From positions 1 through 64,000 of the forward strand of contig NZ_BDCE01000073.1 of assembly GCF_001613345.1 (NCBI RefSeq): a stretch of 64,000 nt of DNA. Reading direction: 5' to 3'. Under the pieces are notes generated by a model that searched no databases, was not told the DNA's origin, and saw only the letters and a list, made by a program, of their open reading frames with translations. Made by a program: the position numbers and the translations under genes. The stretch is from Nocardia uniformis NBRC 13702 (GTDB taxonomy: Bacteria; Actinomycetota; Actinomycetes; Mycobacteriales; Mycobacteriaceae). Positions within the stretch are counted from its first letter, which is position 1. Each line of letters opens with the position of its first letter. Shown one piece after another: positions 1 through 8,187 of this stretch.

Positions 1-742
1 TGTGTGCCACCCGGGCCATGTCGCCGCCGGTGGTCTGTGCCGCCCGGGGCATGATCGAGGAGTAGTAGGGCGGGTCCTCGAGTACTACCCCGCGCACGAG
101 GTCGGGGCGGACGGCGGCGAGCCAGGTGGCGGTCAATCCGCCCGACGAATGGCCGGCGAGGAGTACGGGCGTACCGATCACCTCGTCGACGAACCGCGCC
201 ACGAGCTCGCCGATTCGGGCGTTCGTGTACTCGTCACCGGGTAGCCGGGCCGAACCGCCGTGACCGTACACATCGATGGCGTAAACATGGTGCCGCTCAG
301 CAAGTTCCGGCAGCACCCGCTGGTAGTCCTGCCATCGGGAGCCCTGCCCATGGATCAGTAGCAGGGGAGTACCGCGGTCGGGTCCCTCGGCATAGTTCGT
401 CCGGTACCCGTCGACATCGACCCACTTCTCCGTGAACCCGGCATCGCGGACCAGCGTCATGGCTTTTCGGTAGTACCCCAGGTCAGCCCCGGAATGCCTG
501 CACTTGACGAACATGAAAGCCGCCGCACAAATCGCACTTACCACTCCAGCTCCGAGCACAGCCCGACTTGGTGGCCACCCGCCCGGCACTGGACGGGGAC
601 CAGGGTGCCACCAACCGGCACGGCGGAGACTGCCAGCAGGGAGTATGCCTGGGCGAGTTCCTATCTCCCGTGCCTTGCCCTTGACCGGCGATTGGCTGAA
701 ATCCACGGAATCCGCACCGGGAGTCAGGTCTTGGATCTCCAT
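1..742 (-). CDS. membrane-anchored alpha/beta hydrolase, 3' end beyond window
   Basis: The minus-strand frame stays open from an ATG at 742 to the window edge, giving 247 residues without a stop. An AAGGAGG ribosome-binding site lies just upstream of the ATG. Residues about 1-60 are polar, followed by one hydrophobic segment (about 63-80, around AGVVSAICAAAF) that should anchor the protein in the membrane, and then an alpha/beta hydrolase fold: the LLLIHGQGS oxyanion region and the GHSSGG nucleophile elbow. The acid and histidine of the triad would lie off the window. It resembles the hydrolase at 2526-3500 in layout. The substrate cannot be told. An internal ATG at 460 is possible but would remove the anchor. 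Confidence 0.8.
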   Translation of the reverse strand, partial: MEIQDLTPGADSVDFSQSPVKGKAREIGTRPGILPAGSLRRAGWWHPGPRPVPGGWPPSRAVLGAGVVSAICAAAFMFVKCRHSGADLGYYRKAMTLVRDAGFTEKWVDVDGYRTNYAEGPDRGTPLLLIHGQGSRWQDYQRVLPELAERHHVYAIDVYGHGGSARLPGDEYTNARIGELVARFVDEVIGTPVLLAGHSSGGLTATWLAAVRPDLVRGVVLEDPPYYSSIMPRAAQTTGGDMARVAH

Positions 743-1244
743 TGGCCTCCTTGGTCGAGACGGTGAGGTCCGGTGATGATCTCACAATCACGGCGGATCC
801 TCAGCCCCGGCTGACGGAAAGGCCTACTTACTCAGCGTGTTTGGACTAGCGTCTTCGGAACCGCATTCAAGGGTCTCCTCGGCCCGGATGGTCCGTCACC
901 GGATGAAGCAGCCGACCGGTAGACGGCTGGGGATCGGCAGTCGGATTCGGCTGCCGATCCCTCTGGACTACCGCTCGGCCTGCGCCGCCGTCGGACCGCG
1001 TGGACCTCAGGTGTGGCAACGGCGAATCCGGTCAGGCAGCGGGCCGACTCGAGGGCGTAGCCGAGTCCGCGCCGGGAGCCGATCACGCCGTATGAGCAGA
1101 CGTGAGCGGTGGCGTGTCGGGAAGTCAATCCGGCGCAGGTTCATTGCTGGCCGGTGGGAGATCATCCTGAAGTCGCGGAATCCCATCGTGACATGGTCCC
1201 CGTGGTGGATGTCCGGTTCGGTGGCGGTGTCATAGCGTGACGGT
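743..1244. other. intergenic stretch between divergent genes
   Basis: About 500 bases separate the divergent hydrolase and DUF418 genes. A minus-strand frame ending near 1007 has GC-rich third positions over roughly 1010-1225 but no recognisable domain; it may be a decayed gene. The one clear structure is the hairpin at 930-961. No promoter could be assigned with confidence. Confidence 0.4.
930..961. terminator. 11-bp perfect hairpin
   Basis: GGGATCGGCAG at 930-940 pairs with CTGCCGATCCC at 951-961 around a 10-base loop. No T-run follows, as is common in actinobacteria. It lies between two genes that diverge, so either it ends a transcript from the decayed stretch beside it or it is a leader structure of one of them. 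Confidence 0.45.
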
Positions 1245-2450
1245 ATGTCCGATCCGGTCGTAGCTCCGTCGTCCGCTGGCCGTATCGGTGAAATCGATGT
1301 CCTGCGCGGGTTCGCGCTCTTCGGGATTCTGGTGACCAATGTCGTGGTCATGACGACGCTGCTGTCATTCACGGGACCGAATTCCGATCCGCAACCGCTG
1401 TACGACGGGACCTGGGACCGGCTCGTCTACGGGCTCGTCAACGGATTCTTCCTGGGGAAGTTCTATCTGCTGTTCGCCTTCCTGTTCGGCTACTCGTTCA
1501 CGCTGCAGATCGCGGCGGCCGAACGGGTGGGCGCCGCACCGGTACGGCGGTTGCTGCGGCGCAGTGGGGCGCTCTTCCTGATCGGGCTGGCGCACGTGGC
1601 GCTGTTGTGGCTCGGTGACATCCTCACCCTGTACGCGGGCCTGTGCCTGATCCTGGTACTGCTGCGCAAGATTCGTCCCCGGACGGCCCTCATCACCGGT
1701 GCGGTGCTGTACCTGCTGTTCGCGGCGGTGGCGTTCATTCCGGGTAGCGGCGATATCGAGGGCCTCGGCAATATCTTCGACTTGGAGCGGTTCCGGGAGG
1801 GCTACACCGGGAGTTTCTCGGAGACCTTCTTCACCCAGATCCACGTGGGTCCGGTATTCATGCTCTTCATCTGGCTGGCGCAGGGTGTGCCGAGCCTGGC
1901 GATGTTCCTGATCGGAATGGCGGCGGGCAAGCGCCGGATATTCGAGGATGCCGCACTGCTGCGCCGCTGGACACCCAGGGCACTGTGGTTGGGATGCGGT
2001 GTGGGGCTGCCGATTTCCCTCGGCACCGTGGTGATGGAGATGAAGAACGGTTCTGTGCCCTCGTTCTGGTACGGATTGCAGGAGTTGGTGAATCCGCTCG
2101 TGACACTCACGTATGTGGCGGCGATCGTCTGGCTGGCACGTACGCGGTGGGCCGCACCATTGGGGCGGTTGGCCCCGGCGGGTCGAATGGCGGCCAGTAA
2201 CTACATCTTCCAGTCGGTGGTCCTCATGCTCGTGTACACGGGGTACGGGCTCGCGCTGGGTGATCGGGTACCGCCCGCCACCGTGGTCGCGATCGCCCTG
2301 GTGACCTACGCGGCGCAACTGTGGCTGAGCGTGTGGTGGCTGCGCGGGCATCCTTACGGCCCGGTCGAATGGCTGCTGCGCGCGGCCACCTACCGCCAGT
2401 GGCCGACGTGGCGCCGCACCCCCGCCCCCGACTCGGTCAACGCGAGCTGA
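1245..2450 (+). CDS. DUF418 family membrane protein
   Basis: A 401-residue multi-pass membrane protein. The N-terminus has the DUF418/YeiB signature, an acidic-arginine motif (EIDVLRGFALFGIL) leading into the first membrane segment, and the C-terminal third (about 265-385) is the DUF418 domain with the pattern GRMAASNYIFQS. About eight to ten hydrophobic segments are visible. The family is found in the cytoplasmic membrane and is of unproven function, possibly transport. ATG at 1245 is preceded by no clear ribosome-binding site. It is followed 75 bases later by a hydrolase gene on the same strand, possibly co-transcribed. Confidence 0.85.
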   Translation: MSDPVVAPSSAGRIGEIDVLRGFALFGILVTNVVVMTTLLSFTGPNSDPQPLYDGTWDRLVYGLVNGFFLGKFYLLFAFLFGYSFTLQIAAAERVGAAPVRRLLRRSGALFLIGLAHVALLWLGDILTLYAGLCLILVLLRKIRPRTALITGAVLYLLFAAVAFIPGSGDIEGLGNIFDLERFREGYTGSFSETFFTQIHVGPVFMLFIWLAQGVPSLAMFLIGMAAGKRRIFEDAALLRRWTPRALWLGCGVGLPISLGTVVMEMKNGSVPSFWYGLQELVNPLVTLTYVAAIVWLARTRWAAPLGRLAPAGRMAASNYIFQSVVLMLVYTGYGLALGDRVPPATVVAIALVTYAAQLWLSVWWLRGHPYGPVEWLLRAATYRQWPTWRRTPAPDSVNAS

Positions 2451-2525
2451 CCCGCGAATAGTTTGCCCGGCGCTCGAGCTCGGGCTGGGTTACGCTCCCC
2501 GCGCACGACCGATTGCGGGGGCACT

Positions 2526-3500
2526 GTGGCGAGACATTCGATGGTGGAGACGGTTTCGCCGGAGGCGCGGCGGCGTCGCCGGTGGATTGTCGCACTGGTG
2601 GCCCTCGTCGTGGTCGCGGGATTCCTCGGGGTGAATACCGTATCGGTGCTGCGGCAGACCACGGCGGCGAGCGGGGACCAGGTGGTGCGCCTCGAGGACG
2701 GTGATCTGCGGGTGGTCGAGGATGGGCCGCGCGACGCCCCGGCGCTGCTCTTGATTCACGGCTACGCAGGTTCGACGGCGTGGTGGGATCCGGTCCTCGC
2801 GCAGCTCGCCGACGACTATCACGTCATTCGCGTCGACCTGCTCGGCCACGGCGGTTCCGCGAAACCGGAGTCCGGCTACGACATGCCCGCTCAGGGGCGA
2901 CGGATGGCCGCGGTTCTGGACCGGCTCGGCGTGGACCGGGCCCTGGTTATCGCGCATTCCATGGGCGGCTTGGTCGCCACCGCACTGGCCGAACAACGAC
3001 CCACCCTCGTCGCGGCGCTCGCCTTGATCAATACTGCTCCGAGCAATTCCGCCACCACCGCGCAAGGTTTCCTCGCTCGCCTTATCCCGGTGCCGGTCGT
3101 CGGAGAACTGTTGTGGCGCTTCCGAACCGATGCCGCCCTCCGCAATGGTCTGGGTACCGCGTTCTACCGCGACATTCCCATCCCCGACCGTATCGTCGCC
3201 GACGTCCGCGCCATGACCTACACGTCATTCACCCGGTCGCCGAAGGAATCCGCCCGCTATCGCTCCGTGCGGCCGCTGCCGAACCGTCTGGCCGGGCTGG
3301 ACTTGCCGCTGCTGGTCATTTTCGGAACCGAGGACGAACGCGTCCACGCCAGTTCGGCCGAGGAGTATCGCACGGTCCCCGGGGTACGGATCGAAACCCT
3401 TCCGGGAGTGGGCCATACGCCGATGCTGGAAGACCCGCAGCGCACCGTGGACCTGCTGCGGTCATTCATCGACTCCGTCGCGGAAGCCGAAAATCCCTAG
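2526..3500 (+). CDS. membrane-anchored alpha/beta hydrolase
   Basis: After a basic N-terminus (RRRRRW) comes one membrane segment (WIVALVALVVVAGFLGVNTV), then a complete alpha/beta hydrolase fold. The triad is visible: nucleophile Ser in AHSMGG, Asp in FGTEDERV and His in GVGHTPM, with LLLIHGYAGS as the oxyanion region. GTG at 2526 has a GGGGG run five bases upstream; ATG at 2541 is the alternative, five codons shorter. The catalytic domain should face outward if the anchor is a type II signal anchor. The substrate is unknown; esterase, lipase or haloperoxidase-like activity would all fit the fold. Confidence 0.85.
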   Translation: MARHSMVETVSPEARRRRRWIVALVALVVVAGFLGVNTVSVLRQTTAASGDQVVRLEDGDLRVVEDGPRDAPALLLIHGYAGSTAWWDPVLAQLADDYHVIRVDLLGHGGSAKPESGYDMPAQGRRMAAVLDRLGVDRALVIAHSMGGLVATALAEQRPTLVAALALINTAPSNSATTAQGFLARLIPVPVVGELLWRFRTDAALRNGLGTAFYRDIPIPDRIVADVRAMTYTSFTRSPKESARYRSVRPLPNRLAGLDLPLLVIFGTEDERVHASSAEEYRTVPGVRIETLPGVGHTPMLEDPQRTVDLLRSFIDSVAEAENP

Positions 3501-3537
3501 CGCACCGATTCCGAGTGGTCCGCGGGCACGGGCACGG

Positions 3538-3730
3538 TCACTCCGCTGGTTTGGCCCAGCGGCCACGCGCCTGCCGGATATGTTCGCCCATAATGCGTTC
3601 CACGGCGTCGGCGTCTCGTGACTCGAGCGCGTCGAGAACGGTGTGGTGTTCGCGGGCGACATCGGTGAGTTCACCCTTGTCGGACAACGGCTTCGGATCC
3701 AGTTCATTCGGGGCGATAGCCGGGATGCGT
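3538..3730 (-). pseudogene. GntR FCD-domain C-terminal remnant
   Basis: The minus-strand frame ending with TGA at 3538 reads like the last helix pair of an FCD domain of FadR-type GntR regulators (for example REHHTVLDALESRDADA, then MGEHI). Only about 60 residues are recognisable; there is no DNA-binding domain and no start. The segment overlaps, in another frame, the 3' end of the ORF at 3704-4039. I read it as the tail of a deleted regulator. Confidence 0.55.
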
Positions 3731-4039
3731 GTAGCCGAGGTAGGGGCGCACTTCGGAGCTGGTGATCAACACCGCCACGCCCGTGACGGCCTTCTCGGTG
3801 CCGTCGAGATGGCGGATATCAGAGGTGACGACGGCGAGCGCGCCAGTGGAGTGAACGGTTCGGATCAATCGGAATATCCAAAGGGGATCGTTCAGCTTGA
3901 ACCGAAAGACTGTGCTGAGTTCGTAGCCGTGCTCGCGGGCAAGGGATTTCAGCGCCACCACGTCGTTCACGTCGTCGCGGAGATCCAGGCAGATCACTCC
4001 GATTGCCACGCGTGTTGTCACGGGATAAAGCTCTTCCAT
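3704..4039 (-). CDS. hypothetical protein with resolvase-like pattern
   Basis: A 111-residue ORF with an ATG at 4039 and no strong ribosome-binding site. No family is recognised with confidence. The order of a strand (VAIGVICLDL), a helix (VVALKSLAREHGYEL) and a later VVTSDIRHL strand recalls the catalytic fold of serine recombinases, but the N-terminal catalytic Ser motif is not visible, so this is only a fold-level hint. It follows a 57-codon ORF and the GntR gene on the same strand, and its 3' end overlaps the FCD remnant. Confidence 0.5.
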   Translation of the reverse strand: MEELYPVTTRVAIGVICLDLRDDVNDVVALKSLAREHGYELSTVFRFKLNDPLWIFRLIRTVHSTGALAVVTSDIRHLDGTEKAVTGVAVLITSSEVRPYLGYTHPGYRPE

Positions 4040-4088
4040 GTCGAGGCGAGAAACCCAGGATATCGGGTAGCTGCGGGAACGCGGACGG

Positions 4089-4262
4089 TCAATCGGGAAA
4101 CGCGTGATTGATCCAGCTTTCGGTAGACGGTAGGCGTAGGCACCGCAGATACCTCGTCTGGGGGTTCACAGTGATCACGCCACAGACCTCGACCAAATGA
4201 CGAAAGGTCCCATTGTCGTCGAAATACACTGCGCCAGAGACGATCGCCTGGTTGCGGCGCAC
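4089..4262 (-). CDS. small hypothetical ORF, 57 codons
   Basis: A short frame from GTG at 4262 to TGA at 4089 in phase with the GntR gene that ends just upstream. The composition looks coding (for example FRHLVEVCGVITVNPQTRYL). No ribosome-binding site is seen, so it could equally be the tail of a longer gene cut by the neighbouring rearrangement. No family is recognised. It may be transcribed with the GntR gene and the ORF at 3704-4039. Confidence 0.3.
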   Translation of the reverse strand: MRRNQAIVSGAVYFDDNGTFRHLVEVCGVITVNPQTRYLRCLRLPSTESWINHAFPD

Positions 4263-4319
4263 GTCACGTAGCTGCGGTGTCGGGTGACGGTGTTCGGTGG
4301 TGCCGATCGAGCACCGATG

Positions 4320-5060
4320 TCAGCCCTGCGGCAGCCGCAGTAGGGGATTCGCGCCGACCGAGTTGTGGATGCTGAAGGTGATCCGGTCGGGCCGGTAGCG
4401 GTCGTCGGAGTATTCGGCGGGGGTGCCGTCCGGGGTGGTGGTGACGCGACGCTGGCGCAGCAGCGGGCTGCCGCGACGCACGCCGAGCAGCCGCGCGTCC
4501 TGTGAGCCGGCCGGGACGGCGTCGATCAGATGATCGCCGTAGGCGAAGACCGTGCCGATGCTGCCGTGCAGGCTCTCGGTCACCGAGACACAATCGGCCG
4601 GCAACTTCTCGACCTCGTGCGCGAGGAATGGCGCGTAGACCGTCCGCTCCAGCAATATCGGTTCACCGTCGAGAAACCGCGACCGGACGACGTGTAGCAC
4701 CACGGCATCCGCGGCGATGTTCAGCTTCTGGCGGTCGATGTCGGTGGCGCGCCTGCGTTTCTGTGCGTGCACCCGGCTCGCGATCTCATAGCCGTGGAAC
4801 TGTGCCCACTGGGCGAAGCTGTGCAGCTCGGCGAACGACTGGTGGCGCTCCGTGCGCAGCACGATGCGCCGCGCGCCCTGCCGCGACCCGATCAGCCCTT
4901 CGGAGGCCAGTAGCGCCACCGCCCGACGCACGGTTCCCCGGGAGGCGCCGAAGGTCTCCATCAGCTCGGCTTCGGAGGCCAACTGCGAACCGACGGGATA
5001 CCTGCCGCCGATGATGCTCTCGCGGATGGTCCCCGCAATCTCCTCGTAGCGCCCGGGCAT
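4320..5060 (-). CDS. GntR family regulator with UTRA domain
   Basis: A 246-residue HutC-type regulator. The N-terminal winged helix (about 5-70) contains SEAELMETFGASRGTVRRAV; the rest is a UTRA ligand-binding domain (LERTVYAPF, VRRGSPLLRQRR, YSDDRYRPDR). ATG at 5060 is chosen over a longer frame because GAGGAG lies at the correct distance. It is transcribed divergently from the ABC importer at 5274 and most likely controls it in response to the imported compound. GntR/UTRA regulators next to such importers are often involved in phosphonate or sugar-phosphate use, but the ligand is not shown here. Confidence 0.88.
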   Translation of the reverse strand: MPGRYEEIAGTIRESIIGGRYPVGSQLASEAELMETFGASRGTVRRAVALLASEGLIGSRQGARRIVLRTERHQSFAELHSFAQWAQFHGYEIASRVHAQKRRRATDIDRQKLNIAADAVVLHVVRSRFLDGEPILLERTVYAPFLAHEVEKLPADCVSVTESLHGSIGTVFAYGDHLIDAVPAGSQDARLLGVRRGSPLLRQRRVTTTPDGTPAEYSDDRYRPDRITFSIHNSVGANPLLRLPQG

Positions 5061-5135
5061 GCCATCTCCTCTAGCTGAAATTGTGTGCAGTTCAAACATG
5101 CGGCCGTGTCGGGTGACCATCCTAGGGTTGCTCGT

Positions 5136-5147
5136 GAGTACCTACTC
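5136..5147. promoter_or_regulatory. short inverted repeat upstream of GntR gene
   Basis: GAGTA and TACTC flank a two-base centre. It lies between the GntR start (5060) and the importer operator, so it could be a second, weaker site for the regulator or part of its promoter. Confidence 0.3.
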
Positions 5148-5222
5148 TGACCGACTAAATATTCGGAGATACGTCATTCCGAATTAACCCGAGGGTATCG
5201 ATCTCCTGGCAGGCTCCGCCGT

Positions 5223-5238
5223 ACTTGTTTATACAAGT
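5223..5238. promoter_or_regulatory. probable GntR operator
   Basis: ACTTGT and ACAAGT form a perfect inverted repeat around TTAT, 35 bases upstream of the GTG start of the solute-binding protein. GntR/HutC regulators bind palindromes of this size and A/T-centred form. The position would block transcription of the importer genes. Confidence 0.6.
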
Positions 5239-5273
5239 GCCGCCCGACCTCCAAACCCCACACGGGAGACAGC

Positions 5274-6419
5274 GTGAAAGCAACGCGTATCGCCGGCCTC
5301 ACGGCCAGCCTGATCGTCGCCACGGCGGCCCTCGCCGGCTGCGGTGCCAAGAACGAAGACGCCGCCCTCACCGCCACCGGCGTCAATGCCGCGACCGCCA
5401 CGTCCGCCGCCGACTTCGGTGGGATGGACGCGCTGATCGAGGCCGCGAAGAAGGAGGGCAAGCTGCACGTCATCGCGCTGCCGCCCGACTGGGCCAACTA
5501 CGCGGAGGTCCTCGAGGCATTCAAGGCCAAGTACGGCATCGAGATCGAGAGCGAGAATCCGGACGCCTCCTCCTCCGAGGAGATCGACGCCATCAAGACC
5601 CGCAAGGGCCAGGATCGCGCACCCGACGTGCTCGATATCGGCGTCGCCTATGCCCTGTCCGGCACCAAGGAGGACCTGTTCGCGCCGTATAAGGTCGCGA
5701 ACTGGGATGCCGTCCCGGCGGGGATGAAGGACCCGAACGGCAACTGGCTCAACGACTACGGCGGCTATGTGTCGATCGGCTGCGATGCCGCTCGCATCCA
5801 GGTGTGCCCGACCTCATTCGCTGACCTGCTCAAGCCCGAGTACAAGGGCAAGGTCGCGCTCAATGGCAATCCGACCAAGTCCGGCTCGGCCTACTCGGGT
5901 GTCTTCGCCGCAGCCCTCGCCAATGGCGGCTCCTTCGACGATATCCAGCCCGGCATGGACTTCTTCACGAAGTTGAAGCAGTCCGGCAATTTCAATCCGG
6001 TCGAAGCGACCCCGGCCACGGTGCAGAAGGGTGAAACCCCGATCAGCATCGACTGGGACTACCTGAACGCGGGCTACGCCGAGCAGTTCAAGGACAAGGG
6101 CGTCGACTTCAAGGTCGCGATCCCGTCCGACGGCAAGTTCGCCAACTACTACGCCCAGGCCATCAACAAGCACGCACCGCATCCGGCGGCAGCGCGCCTG
6201 TGGCAGGAATTCCTCTTCAGCGCCGAGGGCCAGAACCTGTGGCTCAAGGGTTACGCACGTCCGGTGCTGCTGCCGACCATGATCTCCGACGGCACCGTCG
6301 ACAAGGCGGCGGTCGCCAAACTTCCCGTTGTGGAAGGTGATCCGACCTTCCCGACCCCAGAGCAGGTGACCGCGGCCAAGAACGCCCTGGCCGCCGGCTG
6401 GGATAAAGCCGTCTCCTGA
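5274..6419 (+). CDS. ABC importer solute-binding lipoprotein
   Basis: A 381-residue extracellular solute-binding protein. The N-terminal signal ends in the lipobox LAGC (Cys about 23), so it is anchored to the outer face of the membrane. The rest is a type 2 periplasmic-binding fold of the iron/thiamine/phosphonate-type cluster (EAAKKEGKLHVIALPPDWAN near the start, RLWQEFLFSAEGQNLWLKG near the end). GTG at 5274 follows a GGGAGA. Its stop overlaps the start of the first permease gene. The ligand is uncertain: 2-aminoethylphosphonate, another organophosphonate or a small organic cation are possible. Confidence 0.85.
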   Translation: MKATRIAGLTASLIVATAALAGCGAKNEDAALTATGVNAATATSAADFGGMDALIEAAKKEGKLHVIALPPDWANYAEVLEAFKAKYGIEIESENPDASSSEEIDAIKTRKGQDRAPDVLDIGVAYALSGTKEDLFAPYKVANWDAVPAGMKDPNGNWLNDYGGYVSIGCDAARIQVCPTSFADLLKPEYKGKVALNGNPTKSGSAYSGVFAAALANGGSFDDIQPGMDFFTKLKQSGNFNPVEATPATVQKGETPISIDWDYLNAGYAEQFKDKGVDFKVAIPSDGKFANYYAQAINKHAPHPAAARLWQEFLFSAEGQNLWLKGYARPVLLPTMISDGTVDKAAVAKLPVVEGDPTFPTPEQVTAAKNALAAGWDKAVS

Positions 6420-7312
6420 TGACAGCCGTACTCGACAGCGAGTCGGTCCCGCCCACGCCCCGTAAGCGGCGCGGGCGGGGCCGGCTCGCCACCGTCCCCC
6501 TTTTCGCGTTCCTCGCCTTTGCCTTCGGCCTGCCGCTCGCCGCGATCGTGCACGCCGCGTTCCAGGTGAAAGACCCTGAGACGCTGCAGACTTCATTCGG
6601 CGTCGGAAATATGTCGGCCTCGCTGCAGGACGCCTATCTGAATGCGCTGCAATCCAGTATCAAGATCTCCGCGACGGTGGCGGTACTCGGCGTGATCGTC
6701 GGAACACTGCTCGCACAGGCTGTGGTCACCTCCGGAGCGCGGTGGCTGCGCGAGCCGGTGCTGACCGCATCGGGCGTGCTCGCCAACTTCGGCGGCGTCC
6801 CGCTCGCTTTCGCCTGGGTCGCGACGCTCGGCAATGCCGGGATGATTACCGACTGGTTCAACCTCACCGACCGCGGCTGGAGCCTGTACAGCTTCACCGG
6901 TCTGACGGCCACCTACCTGTACTTCGCAATCCCGCTGATGATCCTGACGATCACCCCGGCGCTGGACGGGTTACGACCCCAGTGGCGTGAGGCGGCGCAG
7001 AACAACGGCGCGTCCACCTGGCAGTTCTGGCGGTACATCGGAATCCCGGTGCTGACACCGTCCCTGCTCGGCGGTGCCGTGCTGCTGTTCGGCGCTTCGT
7101 TCGCCGCGCACGCCACCGCGGCGGCCATGCTCGGCACGGGCAGCGCAGTCCCGCTGATCACGTTGAAGATCGCCGCGGCGCTCGGCGGTGACGTGCTGGT
7201 CGGACAGGAGAACGTGGCCTTCGCGATGAGTCTGGACATGATTCTCGTGGTCGCCGTGGTGATGGCGATTTACCTTCCCCTGCAACGGCGGAGCAGCCGA
7301 TGGCTCGCGTGA
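6419..7312 (+). CDS. ABC importer permease, first subunit
   Basis: A 297-residue BPD-type permease with about six membrane segments. The cytoplasmic EAA loop that contacts the ATPase is visible as EAAQNNGASTWQFWRYIGIP. ATG at 6419 overlaps the stop codon of the binding-protein gene, and its own 3' end overlaps the second permease gene by 13 bases, so the two should be made in equal amounts. Confidence 0.88.
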   Translation: MTAVLDSESVPPTPRKRRGRGRLATVPLFAFLAFAFGLPLAAIVHAAFQVKDPETLQTSFGVGNMSASLQDAYLNALQSSIKISATVAVLGVIVGTLLAQAVVTSGARWLREPVLTASGVLANFGGVPLAFAWVATLGNAGMITDWFNLTDRGWSLYSFTGLTATYLYFAIPLMILTITPALDGLRPQWREAAQNNGASTWQFWRYIGIPVLTPSLLGGAVLLFGASFAAHATAAAMLGTGSAVPLITLKIAAALGGDVLVGQENVAFAMSLDMILVVAVVMAIYLPLQRRSSRWLA

Positions 7313-8187
7313 GTACGGCGGGCAGGAGGCTGCAGCGCAGCGGGACCCCACCTGCCAGCGAGGTCAGGCGACGACGGCACCGTCTGACATCACGCCCCTT
7401 CATACTGTTGCTCGGTGCGCTGTACTTCGGCATGCCGATGCTGGCCGCGTTCCTGTTCACCGTGCTCGTTCCCGGGGATGGACCGAACAGCGGCTGGGAC
7501 CCCAGCGCGTACGGGCGGATCGCCAGCGCCGACGGGATCGGTGCGAGCCTGGCGCTCTCGTTCGGCCTGGCCGTCGCCGCGATCGTCATCGTGCTGGCGC
7601 TGACCTTGCCCGCGATGATCGCGGTCCGGTTGGCTGCGCCCCGGCTGCGCCCGGTGCTGGAGGTGCTGTGCACGCTGCCGCTGGTGGTGCCGCCGATCAC
7701 CTTCGTCGCCGGGATCAAGCGCACGCTGACCTGGCAGGAGCCGCTCTCGGCGACCCCGCTGTACAGCACGTTCAATGTTGTTCAGCAGCCGTCATTCCCC
7801 TTGGTACTGGTGATCGCTTACGTCGTGCTGGCACTGCCGTTCGTGTACCGCGCCCTCGATGCGGGGCTGCGCACCATCGATGTGCGCACTCTGGTCGAGG
7901 CCGCCCGGAATCTGGGCGCTAGCTGGCCACAGGTCGTCATCGGTGTGCTGATGCCGAACCTACGCTCGGCCTTGGCCGGAGCCTGCTTCCTCACGCTGGC
8001 GCTGGTACTGGGTGAGTACACCGTCGCAGCTCTGCTCAACTATCAGACGTACCCGGTCTGGATCGTGTGGAACGCCGGTGTCGACCCGCAGTTGTCGGTC
8101 GCGGTGTCCCTGTTCAGTTTGGCGCTCACGTGGGCGCTGCTCCTGGCCCTGTCGACGGCCGGGGCACGCCGGAAGGAATCGAAATGA
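7300..8187 (+). CDS. ABC importer permease, second subunit
   Basis: A 295-residue BPD-type permease pairing with the 6419 product. The EAA loop reads EAARNLGASWPQVVIGVLMP. Six hydrophobic segments are visible. It overlaps the preceding permease gene, and its TGA overlaps the ATG of the ATPase gene (ATGA). Confidence 0.88.
   Translation: MARVSTAGRRLQRSGTPPASEVRRRRHRLTSRPFILLLGALYFGMPMLAAFLFTVLVPGDGPNSGWDPSAYGRIASADGIGASLALSFGLAVAAIVIVLALTLPAMIAVRLAAPRLRPVLEVLCTLPLVVPPITFVAGIKRTLTWQEPLSATPLYSTFNVVQQPSFPLVLVIAYVVLALPFVYRALDAGLRTIDVRTLVEAARNLGASWPQVVIGVLMPNLRSALAGACFLTLALVLGEYTVAALLNYQTYPVWIVWNAGVDPQLSVAVSLFSLALTWALLLALSTAGARRKESK

Noticed and set aside
483-791. Minus-strand 102-residue ORF with a CxxC pattern
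   Set aside because: It is out of phase with the membrane-anchored hydrolase that occupies the same strand and has the ribosome-binding site.
2780-4111. A 443-residue plus-strand frame overlapping the hydrolase
   Set aside because: It is an Arg-rich shadow of the hydrolase frame and then antisense to the small ORFs; no domain.
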